Shown here: in pieces, positions 1 through 11,092 of the stretch
Layout: each line of letters opens with the position of its first letter
How positions within the stretch are numbered: the first letter of the stretch is position 1
Origin: Nemopilema nomurai
Taxonomy: Eukaryota; Cnidaria; Scyphozoa; Rhizostomeae; Rhizostomatidae
Direction: 5' to 3'
DNA length: 64,000 bases
NCBI GenBank assembly: GCA_003864495.1
Contig: ML133439.1
Location: 158,993 to 222,992, forward strand
Translations under genes and position numbers: made by a program
The notes under the pieces: model-generated
Seen by the model: the letters and a program-made list of their open reading frames with translations, nothing else
Told to the model about the DNA's origin: nothing
The model's database searches: none

Positions 1-73
1 AGCAGACAAATAAATAAAACGGGGATGAAAATAACAAAAGCCTCACGGTGTTCCAACTATTCTTGAAAGACAT
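1..73 (-). CDS. Signal-peptide exon, cut by the window edge
   Basis: The 5' part of the exon seen whole at 22062-22180: it opens MSFKNSWNTVRLLLFSSPF and runs off the left end. Another gene of the array probably continues to the left. Confidence 0.5.
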   Translation of the reverse strand, partial: MSFKNSWNTVRLLLFSSPFYLFVC

Positions 74-450
74 TGTCCCTTGCTCTTGAAAAAGCTTGTA
101 TAATTTCTTATGATAAGAGAATTTTCCAGGGAACATATTACTTCACTTAGAGCAAATCAGTTTCAACTTTGCAGCAACCACACCTTGCTTTCTAACCTTG
201 TGTGACCCGCAAAACATGAAGCATAAGACAAACAACTTGCTTACCCTGATGTTCTTTGACTTCTGTGAGGTTACCCCCTAAGACGCTGAACATTTCCAGT
301 GGCTTCTCTGTATTTGCATTTCAAAAAACATTAAGATTTGGAAAGCACCAATTTTACACACGCCGATGCCAGACTAAATGCTAATCTAATCATGGCATAA
401 ATGTAACTAAAATGCAGACATCGATAAAGAATCCAGCCATTCATAAAACA

Positions 451-493
451 ACGCACAAAGATTGTTTGTTACACACCAAGCCAATAGAATTCA
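451..493 (-). promoter_or_regulatory. Repeated upstream motif, second family copy
   Basis: acgcacaaagattgtttgtt followed by acacaccaagccaatag. It shares most bases with the motif at 10523 although the surrounding sequence is otherwise different, and it precedes the signal exon at 1-73. The same copy lies at 22558-22600. Confidence 0.4.
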
Positions 494-1644
494 AATGTTT
501 AGAAGGACCTATGGTAAACATAAGAAGAAATGCAGCAAATATCATTGAGAAAAACTGTCTTTACGAGTTGCGAATTGTATTAGGGTGACTATACATTATG
601 CTAGTTCATTCTCGCATCGTGTCTTTGTAGTTGGTAAATAGAGTCTAGCTTAAGCATATGGAGATATCAAGATATGATAATCCTCTAGCAAAAAAGCATG
701 AGCAGCAACAGCAACATTACTAAAATAACGTCACAATAGCGCACATGCGAGAAACAAAGAAGAAAAGCCTTAGACCTGATATTTATTTAAGTATTTAAAC
801 CTGATAACATAGAATGCATCTAATAAAAACGTACAAGATATTAGCCGAGGTTTGAAAAGAATTCATTGAATAGAAGATTATGAACAAAAACAATGATTAT
901 TCTGAAACATATTTTTTCCAAGTGATTCATAATCATTATACCTTTATTATAAAAATTGCAATGGAAACAAATATTAATGATTATTGACTAAATTCAGTCA
1001 TACGAATCCTTTGCCACAGATAGTCCATTGTAATCACATTTAATGAAAAATACGTAGATGAAACTGATAAACACAATCATTTGAATTTAAAGCAAATCAA
1101 CTTCTGAAAATTTTAAATACAGATAATGCAAAAATATTATTGATGTGCACATTCAATAAATTAATCAAGTGTATCTTTGTTATTGTTCGTTATAACGTGA
1201 GTCAAAACAAAAACGAAACTTATATGTCAGACAACCTCAGAAGCTCTCTCGCTCACTTGAGATATGCTTTGTATTTCTATCATAGCACCAACTGGCGATA
1301 AACATGCGCTTCAACCGAAATCGATAACGTACTCTTGTCGTAATAACAGTTAAATTTACAGTACAAGCTCAAAATTATACCAAGTGATGTTAAATCCCCA
1401 TAAAAGATTTACATGAAATATATGCTAAGATCAAGCACAATGTACTGATACATGACAAATACATGTTTTAAAAGCTAGCACATATTGTTAGACACATATT
1501 CTGGAGAGTCTTTTGAATCTACTTATCAAAGCAAAAAATCGTGAAAAGCTTTAATATCAGTGTTGATACTATGGTACTTTGCTTCAAGTGTTTTGGATAA
1601 CATCATATTGCTTGCTGATTCTCTTCATGCCAACGTTTGAAATT

Positions 1645-1934
1645 CTAGCAAACTTCGTAGTATTGAGATCCTTCACTTGAAACGAAGTCATTGGGAAACG
1701 TCTTCATGTTGTTTTTGCTGATTTCACAAACGAGCGATGCGCTTTCAGTTGTCTTTATGTTAATAGAAGCACATTTACACCCACTGCCTTTGAGGGAGCA
1801 TTGCCTGCAAATTTGGAAGCAATCCTCGACGGAGCGGACGGCAGCCCTCTTTGACACGTGCCGCAACAACGCCTTGTTTCTGAATTTCATATTGGTTACA
1901 AAAGCTGTAGGGGTCTCCAAAGTAAAACTGTTTG
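1645..1934 (-). CDS. Gene 3 terminal exon: PAN/apple-like domain
   Basis: Residue-identical to 23752-24041, with the same acceptor, phase and stop. The ATTAAA at 1550-1555 (read on the minus strand), about 90 bases past the stop, could serve polyadenylation. Confidence 0.65.
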
Positions 1935-4900
1935 CTAGGAACAAAACAGATAGTTTGAAAATAATCAGATAATTGTGAGTAATCTTCAGTACGAAGTTCG
2001 AAAATTGTTCCCACATAAAAATTAGCTTTCACAATACCAATATTTGGATATTAGCCCATCGCACACTAGAAATAATATTATCATCATGTTTATTTCTTAT
2101 TAATATATTTTCTTCCAATGTGCAAAAAAATTTCACATCTAAAGAAATTGGTTACAAGATAGCATTTTTGTAATTCAGCTTCTTTTTGGTACACCTATTT
2201 AATGCAATATTGCACCTTAACACACATTTGGTCTTGCTCTATCGATAAAAGAGAAGCGCAAAATATGTGCTTCAAACCGTATACGAAAACGATTATTCAC
2301 AACACTAAGATCGTTTTCTGAAAGCTTAGAAAAGGTCCATTCACCGTCCACAACCTCCTGTTATCGTAAATAGAATGTAAATCATAATTAAGACAGGAAT
2401 TGATGCCACAAATATTTTCTCCAAGACTCTAAATTTAAATTCCAAATGCATTTCCAGAGGATTTCAGATATAAATGAAGATTTTTTCTACCATCTTCATA
2501 TGCTTTGATCTCTCTTGTTAATGGTTTTATATACTACGAAGTTCATCAAATATCTATCTTACATGAGAAATCTAAAATATCAAAAGATGGTTCGCAATTC
2601 ACCGTAGAATAATCGAAAAAGGTACTATATTATGAATTCATTAAAAAAGAAGAGAACCCCAGTGTAATATACCCTTCAATTTGCTGCAATTTGCAACCGA
2701 ATTCTATTGAATATCGATGTGAAATGCAACTAAGAATTTCATAGCATGTCCTTTGTATTCTGTTCTACGAGAACAGCCTCTTTAAGCCTAATTGCAGGGG
2801 ACCTTGGTCGATATATTGTTCAAGCCCCATCCATCTAAATCATTTCCAATGCTGCTCACTTTTCTTCAAAGCCAGTCACCTTTTGTCGATCCTTAAAGGC
2901 CCATATCAATGACGGATCACGGTTTGGGCCACATTCGAAGGAGTTACCTTGGTTTTAAATGCACTTAATATATTGTTCAAGCCCCATCCATCTAAATCAT
3001 TTCCAATGCTGCTCACTTTTCTTCAAAGCCAGTCACCTTTTGTCGATCCTTAAAGGCCCATATCAATGACGGATCACGGTTTGGGCCACATTCGAAGGAG
3101 TTACCTTGGTCTTAAATGCACTTGTACCAATACTTCGAAATGTCAATTTTTTCTGATGAAATCATTACCGTATGCATCTGTCCTTATGTAAACAGCTTCA
3201 CTGAATGGTCCTGTTCCGTGATTTGTACTCCCGCAACTTTCACCGCGTATAAGGTGTAGTACTGTAGGTCACCTATCTCAACTCTGAAGTCTGACGAACT
3301 CACATTGGTGGATTTCCAGTCCTCGCCAGAGTCCTTCTTTCTGTATGTTATTTTGTATTGGCTGATGATTCCGTTGCGACCCTGTGCTGGAATGGCACCC
3401 CACGTGGCGTAAATCTTAGTTGCACTCACGAACCCGCCTCCTACTCCAGTCGGCGCCTCCGAAGGAACTGTAAAATGTTTAAGCGAATAATGAATATTTT
3501 TGCATTTCTGATCAAGGCAAACTTGGACAGTCAGTTTTCGAATTTATGTTCAGAGATTGATGGACAGCAGAAATCGGGGAAACCGATAATTTTTCACAAT
3601 TAGACCTAACTGGACAATGCTGAACTAACGATTTTCGTTGCATATTTAAGCAGAACTAACGATTAGCTGCATAGTTAGAGGAGGCAAGAGTGAAAATTTA
3701 ATAAATTTAGCGGAAATTGCAACAAAGCACAAATAACCTTATTTTGCATTCAGGCAGTGGATAATGAAATAAGTAAAAATTGCAGTGGAAAAATGCGAAG
3801 TAAGTTGAAGTTAAAATTTTATCAATAGGTCCCTACCATCTCCAATTGTTCGCTCGGTGATAGTGGCAGAAAAGATTCCAACTCCTTTTCCAGTGACACC
3901 AGCAACACTCATGTCATACTCGATATATTTGTCGAGCCCTGAAAGCAACGTAGCCTGGCTCGTCGAGTGTGACGTCTTTGGATCGTCGCTTTTGTCCTTT
4001 CGTTGGTACTTGACTTCATATGACACAATAACGCCATTCTGCAATGAAGGTTGGATGTCCGACCATTCAAACCTAATTGAGGTGGAGTTCACTGCGGTAG
4101 CTACCAAATTTCTTGGTGGCCCACCTGGTCCTGAAGACAAAAAACATTGTCACTTTGATTCTGTAATTGGCGAGATTTCAATGTACCTTGAATCAACATG
4201 TAAAAATAGCAAAAGCATGAATCTATTTTCTTTTCAAGTATTTCCAATCCCTCCTCAAATGGTATAGTTAACAGGTTTACCAAGGTAAAGGTGATTGCAA
4301 TGTGAGATGGGCAGCGTTTGGGACCAAATTCTCTATTCCAGTACCGGTCTCCTTGCAAAAGCAAGTGCTGCTATTGGCCTTCAGTCTCCTTGTGGCAAAT
4401 ATGAATTATAGGCCAGTTTAAACTCAGGAGGCAAGAGGATAACGGTTTTGGAGGAAGGAGGATAAGGTCTTACAGCTAGAGAACCTTGACCGCAATATGA
4501 GCACTAGCAGGTGAAATGGGGGCTGTAAATATTCTTTTGCTCGAATTGGGAGGAAATAATTTCCGTTGGTGCTTACTGTCTTCATCAGTTCTGAGACTCA
4601 GGACTGCACTCTTCACACCCTCTCCAACTGAGGTCTCTGCTGATAATTTGACATCATAAAGCGTCCAATAGGCCAAACCAGTTCTTTCATAAAACTTGTC
4701 AGTTGTAGAGACTGGACTTTGCCAACTCCCGGTCGAAGTCTTGATGTAAACCTTGTATCCAGTAATAATGCCGTTGCGATGCTCCTCCGGCACGTCTGCC
4801 CATTCAAACTTCAAGCTGGTGGAGCTGGTGTTGTAGCCGGTGATGTTGGACGGGGAGAGCTGGGAGCTGACAGATGAAAGGTGACAAGTGACAGTTAATA

Positions 4901-7900
4901 GAAACACGAATGGCTTAACGATGAGTGGACGATTAAAGAGCAATGCTGAAGGGTAATAGAAATCGAGAAAATTGGTTGTTTCAAAGGAAATAGCCCACCA
5001 CGAGGTGAAAATGCATCACTAGATTCTTTATCACAAAATACTGCGAATGAAATGTAACTCAAAATAAGGTCCTTGCCTACAATGGTGAGAAAAAAAAGCC
5101 AAAATGAGTAATAGATTCAACCAAAGATGTAGCTGAACGATGCCGATTGCATCTTCTAAGTTACATCAACATCGAATTATTTATGCCTTTTTATATTTTT
5201 CAGCATTAATTAAGCATAAGATAAGCCCATAGGGCTTAGTGTGCCCATCAGCATGTAGCTGCCCCTCACCTAACTGAGAAGCTTTACGGTTCGTAAACAC
5301 GCTGAACTCTATAATCATAACAAAATGTTCCTTGTTCCTGGGAAGTCTCTCAGTCAGGCTTGGATCTACACACATCCCATGACAATAAGCAAGTGCAAAA
5401 TGTCTGAGCTAAAAGGACACAATACAAAAGATGCAAGTGAAAGAACATTCTTGACACGTACTATCTTCAGCAGTCCTTCTTTCGATGACAGGGCTATACA
5501 CTCCAACACCCTTTGAAGTGCTTGCAGCAACGTGAAGCTCGTAAATTGCGTACTTTTGTAACGACCCAATTGTTCGATAGCGGGATGTCCCAGTGTCATA
5601 CAACCACGTAGAAGCCTCTTTAACCTTGTACTTAACCGTATAGCCAGTTATGACTCCGTTTCTTTTTGCACTGGAAGGGAGAGGTCCAAAGGACACTTGA
5701 ATTGATGTTGACGATGTTGTTGTTGCTGTGAAACTTGGTGGATAGTCTTCAGGCACTGGAAGCAAATTTAGGTCAATTAGCTTTCAAATTATTGATTGAT
5801 TGCTTAATTGATTGATTGATTAATTATTCATTATCAATTGAAAGCTTTTGCATTTCTCCATCCCTTAAAGTGTAAAAGATCTACCTTTTTACCTATAAAT
5901 TGTTATTGTCATTATTCTGTGATTTATTCTTGACCTTACCATGAAGTTAATGAGATGCTATAAGGGTATGGCTCTTTTCATACTGGGTACTAGTCCCCTC
6001 AAACGCTTCAACGCTGATGTGGCCTAGTCAACAACGCCATTTTTGCAAAGCGGCAGCCTTAAATGCAAATTACTGCTGGTTGAATTTTCATGACAGATTA
6101 ATTTAGAGGTGGCAATAACAGTCATCAGTCTAAAAGAAAACTTGTATCTCTCAAGGAAGACGTTGCATATCAACAAATAAACGCAAAGGCCCTTTGACAA
6201 TGTGCCTGCGGATAACAGCCGTTGAATTTTTATTGCATTTCTGGGCCACTTGTGCAAAATAATTAGTCGATGCAACAATTCAATGTATAAAGCTTACAAA
6301 AAACTTTAAGCGAGGCCTTATAATGCAAACAGTATTCCTAGAAAAATTGGCTGCTCTAAGGGTTTCTTTCAACTGGGTTTCAAATAACTAGACAAGTGAA
6401 GTGATCAAAGTGTACCATAAGCAATGGAAAGAAGAGAATCTTACTGTAAAGGATTGAGCAAACACTTTTGATGGCTGTACATACATACAGACCATTGGGC
6501 AAAATAGTATATACATACACACGCATACTTTTCTTCTAATAGTGGGACAAGGCAGCCAATCACCAGCTATGTCACAGCTATGTTCCACAGTGGGCCTCGA
6601 TATGAAAGGGAGACAAAATAGAATTTCTCCTCCAGTGGGACTTACCGTCTTCATCAGTGCGTATTGTCGTTTTTGCCGATATGATGTTGTGCTCAATCGT
6701 GGATTGCACGAATCCATAATAGTGAGCATAAAAGCTGTATTCGGTGTATTTCTTGAGACCAGTAAATGTCTTTTTGATTGGCAGTGAGCCAGTGAAGGCC
6801 ACCGTGACCTTTGATGACGAATTCAAAGTTTCATGGTACACTATTTCAAAGGCATTTGAAGCAGTCCACTGATCGGCAGGTGGAACTGTTGGGTTAGCAA
6901 GAAGCTCTGCTGACAGTGCACTCGAGTTTTCCATTGACAGTATAGGCACAGGGATGTATAGATAGGTATGCTCTGGCGAAATTAAGAGAAGAATGTATTA
7001 GGTGTCCCTTACTCGCAAGATACTAGCAGCGTCTAACTACAGTTAATTCGTTCTATAAAGAAAATATTTCACAGTCTGAAGGGTTTGGGCACAATCAAAT
7101 TTGAGGGATCACCTTCGAGAACAGGTAAGTGAATTTCATTCTGATCAATAGCACTGATAGAAAGAGGCCGATATTTCCACTACATCATTTCTGTTTCCTT
7201 TCTGATTATTAGGCATAGCGAGCTTTTTAACTGTTGAAGACAACACATGTGTTGTAAGACACCGGGTTTTCTACTTACGTGGAAGCAAATTTGTCAGAGA
7301 ACCTGTCAAATCTTTTTCAAAATTTCCAGTGCTTCCTTCTCTTCTCTGTACTCTAACATAGTCGTCCCCACCACTATCAACATGCAGAATTTTAATGGGG
7401 TAGTAAGCATGCTTAAAATATGTGCCAATTGAATGCTCCGTTTCAGGTGAATTTCTAGAACAGGAAACTCAAGTTGTTAATGTAGGTTGCTTACTTAGGT
7501 AGTTCTATAATGGAGATTTCTGTTTACTGCCTTATTTTCAGTATAGGATACCGTCAGTATAGATAGAAATGTGTGAAATAGCAATTTCAGAAAATGTGTC
7601 TATTTGGAAGTTAATATTACAAAAAATGGCAGAGTTAAGGAAAGTAATGGAGTAAACAGTTATAACGATTTAACAACATCACTGACGTTTAGGTAAGCGT
7701 TATTGTTTTTGTCAGGTGATGTCTCTTAACTTTGGGGTATGCTATGCTGACATTCTAGAAGGTGGAGGGAAATAAATCCAACCATACTAACGTTTTAGCA
7801 AACACTCTCTTCACCGTGTTATTGGTTGTTGTAACGTTGATCTCACAGAAAGAATTGCATGCTGCCTTCAACTGGTAGCTTCCATTCTTAGGCACAGTTA

Positions 7901-9898
7901 AATATCCCGTGTACCTTCGTCCATAAGTGCCCGCAAAGTTGTTATTGCTCTGCTCATAGAGAGAGGCCCGACAAAATACACTTGTAGGGTTATTCGGGTA
8001 CTTTGCCGAGTTTGCATTTGAGTAGGCCGGTTGAGTTTTTTGGGCTGGATATGACGTACTTTCATAGTACTCTGTTAGCAAGCCATTGAAGCTGTAAAAC
8101 TCTATAAAAAGACAGACAAAAATACTGCATTGTGAGTGTACTGGAGAGGGAAAGGACGCAAGTCAAATTGAGATTCGAGAAGTCCTTTGCATCTTCCACC
8201 TTTGCATCAAGAGAAAGGCAGAGACCGTCGACAAAATTAAAGTAGAACATTGACTTCATGTATGTATGGTTATTTTTAAAGGTAGTTAGAAAAGAATGAT
8301 ATTTCTACACAAAAATTTCCACCGAATAGGTTCAAATCCAAAGTGTTTATTACCATCATTTCATTTTCAGTGGAAGATACGGCAGTAGAGTTTGTTTGCT
8401 TTATTTGCCACTATCGACTAGTAGAGCCTTTGACCTAAAGTCTAAATATTTTCTAGCAGTAATCACAATTTTATTATGAATTATCAGTTGGGCAGTAGAC
8501 GTTAGAGAAACGCATCAAACCCATTTGATTCTATACGAGCACATCATCTCAGATATCAGAATCCTCTTGGTTCATTAGAAACCTTTTGGGACATCAGTGC
8601 TTGTACACGTGGGAATTTTATCAGACTGCAAAGACATGTTCAGCTTTCAAAGCCATGCTACCATCTCAAATACCTAGCACACCCTTACCCAAACAATTCT
8701 TTAGAAGCAGATAGCTTGTGCTGCAGAGAAAGTTAAAGCCAAATGCTGGCTATTAAGTGCACAAACCCATCGATCGTCGGAGGTTTCTTTCGTCCAGCGG
8801 CTTGACTTCTGTTCCATTCGGAAACAGCATTCCCAGCTTCATAAAAAACGGTGATTCTAGGCCATCACTGTATCTTACGTCAATTTTGTATCTGAATCCT
8901 TTTTTTAGCAAAAGACCATCTGAGCGCTGACTGGAAAGAGAGTGTCCGAAATAAAGATATCAATTAATCATTTAAAGAAGCCAAAAATAATTCTGAGGTC
9001 TTTTCAATTAATTCTCCTCTTTGGCATTGTTACCTTCATCTTCTTTGAAGAGATGAGATTGATTTTCATAGGAATATGTAATATCCAGTCTTTGTTTTTT
9101 GTATCAAATTTTTTTGTCCAGCAATCTAAATATAAAATATTTTCTAAAAGTTATCTTTTGAAACTTACTTGTAGGTCCACCCTATGGTGGAGGAAACAGT
9201 GTCAGTGTGTTTGACGGTAACGAGAACACCTGGTTGCAGCTCAAAATCAACCATGCAATCCTTTCTGCATGCCACGATCAGGCGATGCACTCCAGACAAT
9301 GTTGGCACAAAGTAGGCCTGGTATCGAAAATGATGCCAAAGTGAATTAGATGCGAGCCCCCATTCAAACTTGTTTTCGTTGATTATGCCACTAGGACAGT
9401 CAGGGTAGCCGCCTAACTTGGAAAATTTGGTATGGATTGACCGGATGACGTTATCCAAGTATCTCGATGAAGCCCAGGTCCCGGCTTGTAGAACCTGTGA
9501 CGAAGTGAGTACCACTGAACAGTTTGCTTCATTTGAGCTCCAAGGAACAAGGGGTGAAAGATAGACCACGAAATTGCATTAAATGCTATCAAATACTTTT
9601 AAATCCTCTGTTTTGATGTGTTATGCTAATGTGCATTTTAACTAGTTGAAGAATATTTTTCAAGACAATCTTGAGATTGAAGTTGTAGAGCTGTATTGAG
9701 ATACGACACAAAAACCTCAAAGTAGGAACTTATTAGTGGAGAGCTGGCAGCAGAATCTTTTGCTTCAAGAGTCCCAACAGGCCCACCAGCAAGAAATAGT
9801 GTTTATTAAATTGGTTTAGAATGTCATAAAATTTATATACCTGTTCGAAACGACGGGAAAACAGTTCCGATGAAGCAAGTGAAAATAATGATCCACAT
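1645..9898 (-). CDS. Gene 3: secreted PA14/FN3/PAN protein (some frame breaks)
   Basis: Exons are a signal peptide (9841-9898), PA14a (9169-9494 and 8767-8930), PA14b (7792-8101 and 7279-7454), FN3a to FN3e, and a PAN-like terminal exon with stop (1645-1934). Phases chain throughout. From 2750 upward it is close to gene 1; from about 3470 down it is nearly identical to gene 2. Breaks as read are two deletions in the first PA14a exon, one near the FN3c acceptor, and the FN3e deletion shared with gene 1. The remaining exons are open. The product would be a secreted, possibly glycan- or protein-binding protein with no membrane anchor. Confidence 0.62.
2811..3123. repeat. 157-base tandem duplication in an intron
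   Basis: The unit starting atatattgttcaagcccc occurs at 2811 and again at 2968. Only one copy is present in gene 2 (from about 24920) and gene 1 (from about 55492), so it arose in gene 3. Confidence 0.93.
3169..3467 (-). CDS. Gene 3 exon 10: FN3e (shared one-base deletion)
   Basis: 299 nt. It has the same missing base as gene 1 (here near 3227), which turns the last strand and inter-domain region into unrelated residues and would stop translation before the PAN exon. Confidence 0.75.
3837..4130 (-). CDS. Gene 3 exon 9: FN3d
   Basis: 294 nt, open, phase 1 at both ends. It starts GPGGPPRNLVATAVNSTSIR and has LDKYIEYDMSVAGVTGKGVG. Donor GTAGGG. Confidence 0.83.
4577..4866 (-). CDS. Gene 3 exon 8: FN3c (one base short)
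   Basis: 290 nt where 291 would keep frame. The domain body is open (RNGIITGYKVYIKTSTGSWQ), but a base is missing near 4851, just inside the acceptor, so entry from FN3b is out of frame. Confidence 0.7.
5462..5755 (-). CDS. Gene 3 exon 7: FN3b
   Basis: 294 nt, open, phase 1 at both ends. It has NGVITGYTVKYK and YAIYELHVAASTSKGVG. Donor GTACGT. Confidence 0.85.
5791..5828. repeat. GATT microsatellite
   Basis: Imperfect attg/gatt tetranucleotide run in the FN3a-FN3b intron. The gene 1 counterpart at 58289-58322 is longer and purer. Confidence 0.85.
6646..6972 (-). CDS. Gene 3 exon 6: FN3a
   Basis: 327 nt, open, phase 1 at both ends, near-identical to gene 1 FN3a. The last strand is TFTGLKKYTEYSFYAHYYG. 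Confidence 0.65.
7279..7454 (-). CDS. Gene 3 exon 5: PA14b, second half
   Basis: 176 nt, open, phase 2 to 1. It encodes YFKHAYYPIKILHVDSGGDD, then YVRVQRREG. This is the clearest PA14 signature in the window (AlaTyrTyrPro-Ile followed by a Gly-Gly acidic turn). Acceptor tgttctag, donor GTAAGT. Confidence 0.75.
7792..8101 (-). CDS. Gene 3 exon 4: PA14b, first half
   Basis: 310 nt, open. It starts FYSFNGLLTEYYESTSYPAQ and has RRYTGYLTVPKNGSYQLKAA. Donor GTTAGT. Confidence 0.75.
8767..8930 (-). CDS. Gene 3 exon 3: PA14a, second half
   Basis: 164 nt, phase 2 to 1, open. It encodes QRSDGLLLKKGFRYKIDVRY and MLFPNGTEVKPLDERNLRR. The donor is the same weak GTTTGT as in gene 1. Confidence 0.6.
9169..9494 (-). 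CDS. Gene 3 exon 2: PA14a, first half (two deletions)
   Basis: 326 nt against 328 in genes 1 and 2. One base is missing right after the acceptor (GTTC versus GATTC) and one near 9425. The 3' part is clean: FEWGLASNSLWHHFRYQAYF and LSGVHRLIVACRKDC. Donor GTAAGT. Confidence 0.65.
9841..9898 (-). CDS. Gene 3 exon 1: signal peptide
   Basis: The exon is the same length as in gene 1 and encodes MWIIIFTCFIGTVFPSFRT, with a GTATAT donor in phase 1. It is too short for ORF calling and was found from its position upstream of PA14a. Confidence 0.75.
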
Positions 9899-10522
9899 TT
9901 GTGAGTGCACCTTCAATATATGAAGGCTGCTTTCAACTGTTAAGAATAAGACGGATAATTTTTTAATATTTGACAAATAAATAATTTCCAGCATGTAGAG
10001 TTAGGAATATCAAGGTGTACTTTCTCTTCAAGGCAATAGTAAGTTCTCGCTTTCAACCAAAAACGTTTCCACTATTTGGAAACGGTGACTCTACTTCCCA
10101 TCATCTTCGAAGCGACATCCTACGTCACCAACGTTATCCTTTCCTAGTGAGTTGCAATCCTTCTACAGGTTTCAGCCAGAGTTCGACTGGGAAAGCCAGT
10201 GAATCGTTATACGCGTAGCAAATAGTGGTGGGTTTGAAATTTCTGTTTATATGGTGCATAGAGGCATCAATCAAAAGACAAAACGTAAGCTTTTATTAAA
10301 ATTATTGTTACCAATATTATTTAAAATGCACTACCGGAAAGCCTTTTTTGAAGGGCCTTCTATTTGATCTGTCGCAAGTTGGACACATGCAAATAGATTT
10401 GTCTTTTTTAATATTCACTATAATGATCTTTAGAATATATTGACAAACAAAACTCTTTATTCAAGTCCGGGTATGTGAAATGCAAAGTTGGTGTGCAGAT
10501 GCTTGTAACAAGAAGCGACGTA

Positions 10523-10565
10523 ATGCGCAAAGATTGTTTATTACACACAAAGCAATAGGATTCAA
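10523..10565 (-). promoter_or_regulatory. Repeated upstream motif with inverted CCAAT box
   Basis: A block of about 43 bases (gcgcaaagattgtttattac then acacaaagcaatagga) lies about 630 bases upstream of the gene 3 start. Related copies lie at 63180-63222 (gene 1, about 620 bases upstream), 34324-34366, 451-493 and 22558-22600 (each about 380 bases upstream of the other signal exon). Read on the minus strand most copies contain ATTGG. A promoter role is inferred only from position. Confidence 0.4.
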
Positions 10566-10929
10566 CGAAATGTAATTGGCTAGCTGGTCAATATGGTGTG
10601 GACATGGTGGATGCAGATTTGAAGACTCAAATTCTGTCTAAGTCGTCATACAATGTGGTCGTAAATTCCAATTAATAATATTAAAATCAGGTTTTGCACA
10701 AGTTTAGGTCCAGGTCCAGCCTCCTCGTCAAGGGTTGAAATGCCCAGAGTGAGACGAGAGTGACATCGAACTATAAGAAAAAACTGTTGCTCATTTCCTT
10801 TTCACTCATCGCATCATTGCATATAAATATGTTCTCTAGTGAGAAATGTGTTGCTTATAGAATCGGTTTGAGACTTACAGCGAGCTCAATTAGAAGCGCT
10901 ACTAGAACGAACCGTAAGGAATAATTGAA

Positions 10930-11092
10930 TTGGTAAAACAATCAACTCGTTCTTCTCGAATTTATCCATGTTCTCAGCGCGAGTTGGACAGGTGGGGGTG
11001 ATTGGGTATGTCACTGAATTCTCGCAATTAAAAATGAACGAGAGGTGAAAATCCACCGTTCTAAAAAACTCCATGACCCGGCTGGTATAAAT
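10930..11092 (-). pseudogene. Decayed PA14 first-exon copy
   Basis: It keeps the ctcttttcag acceptor and the DLYQPG start of the gene 2 PA14a exon, plus CPTRAENMDKFEKNELIV, but is frame-broken between them and runs into unrelated sequence. Two more copies lie at about 34735-34883 (cut by the retrotransposon) and 63590-63747. Confidence 0.65.

Larger units (their letters stand above)
1..3470. repeat. Segmental duplication, left block
   Basis: Near-identical to 22108-25560 (offset 22107), with PAN proteins unchanged. It differs by few substitutions, small indels and the extra 157-base unit at 2968-3124, implying recent duplication or gene conversion. Confidence 0.9.

Noticed and set aside
7081..7130. 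Short linker exon (LEGDPSNLI) between PA14b and FN3a
   Set aside because: The residues recur in gene 1, but PA14b and FN3a already join in phase 1 without it, and no clean acceptor-donor pair was found.
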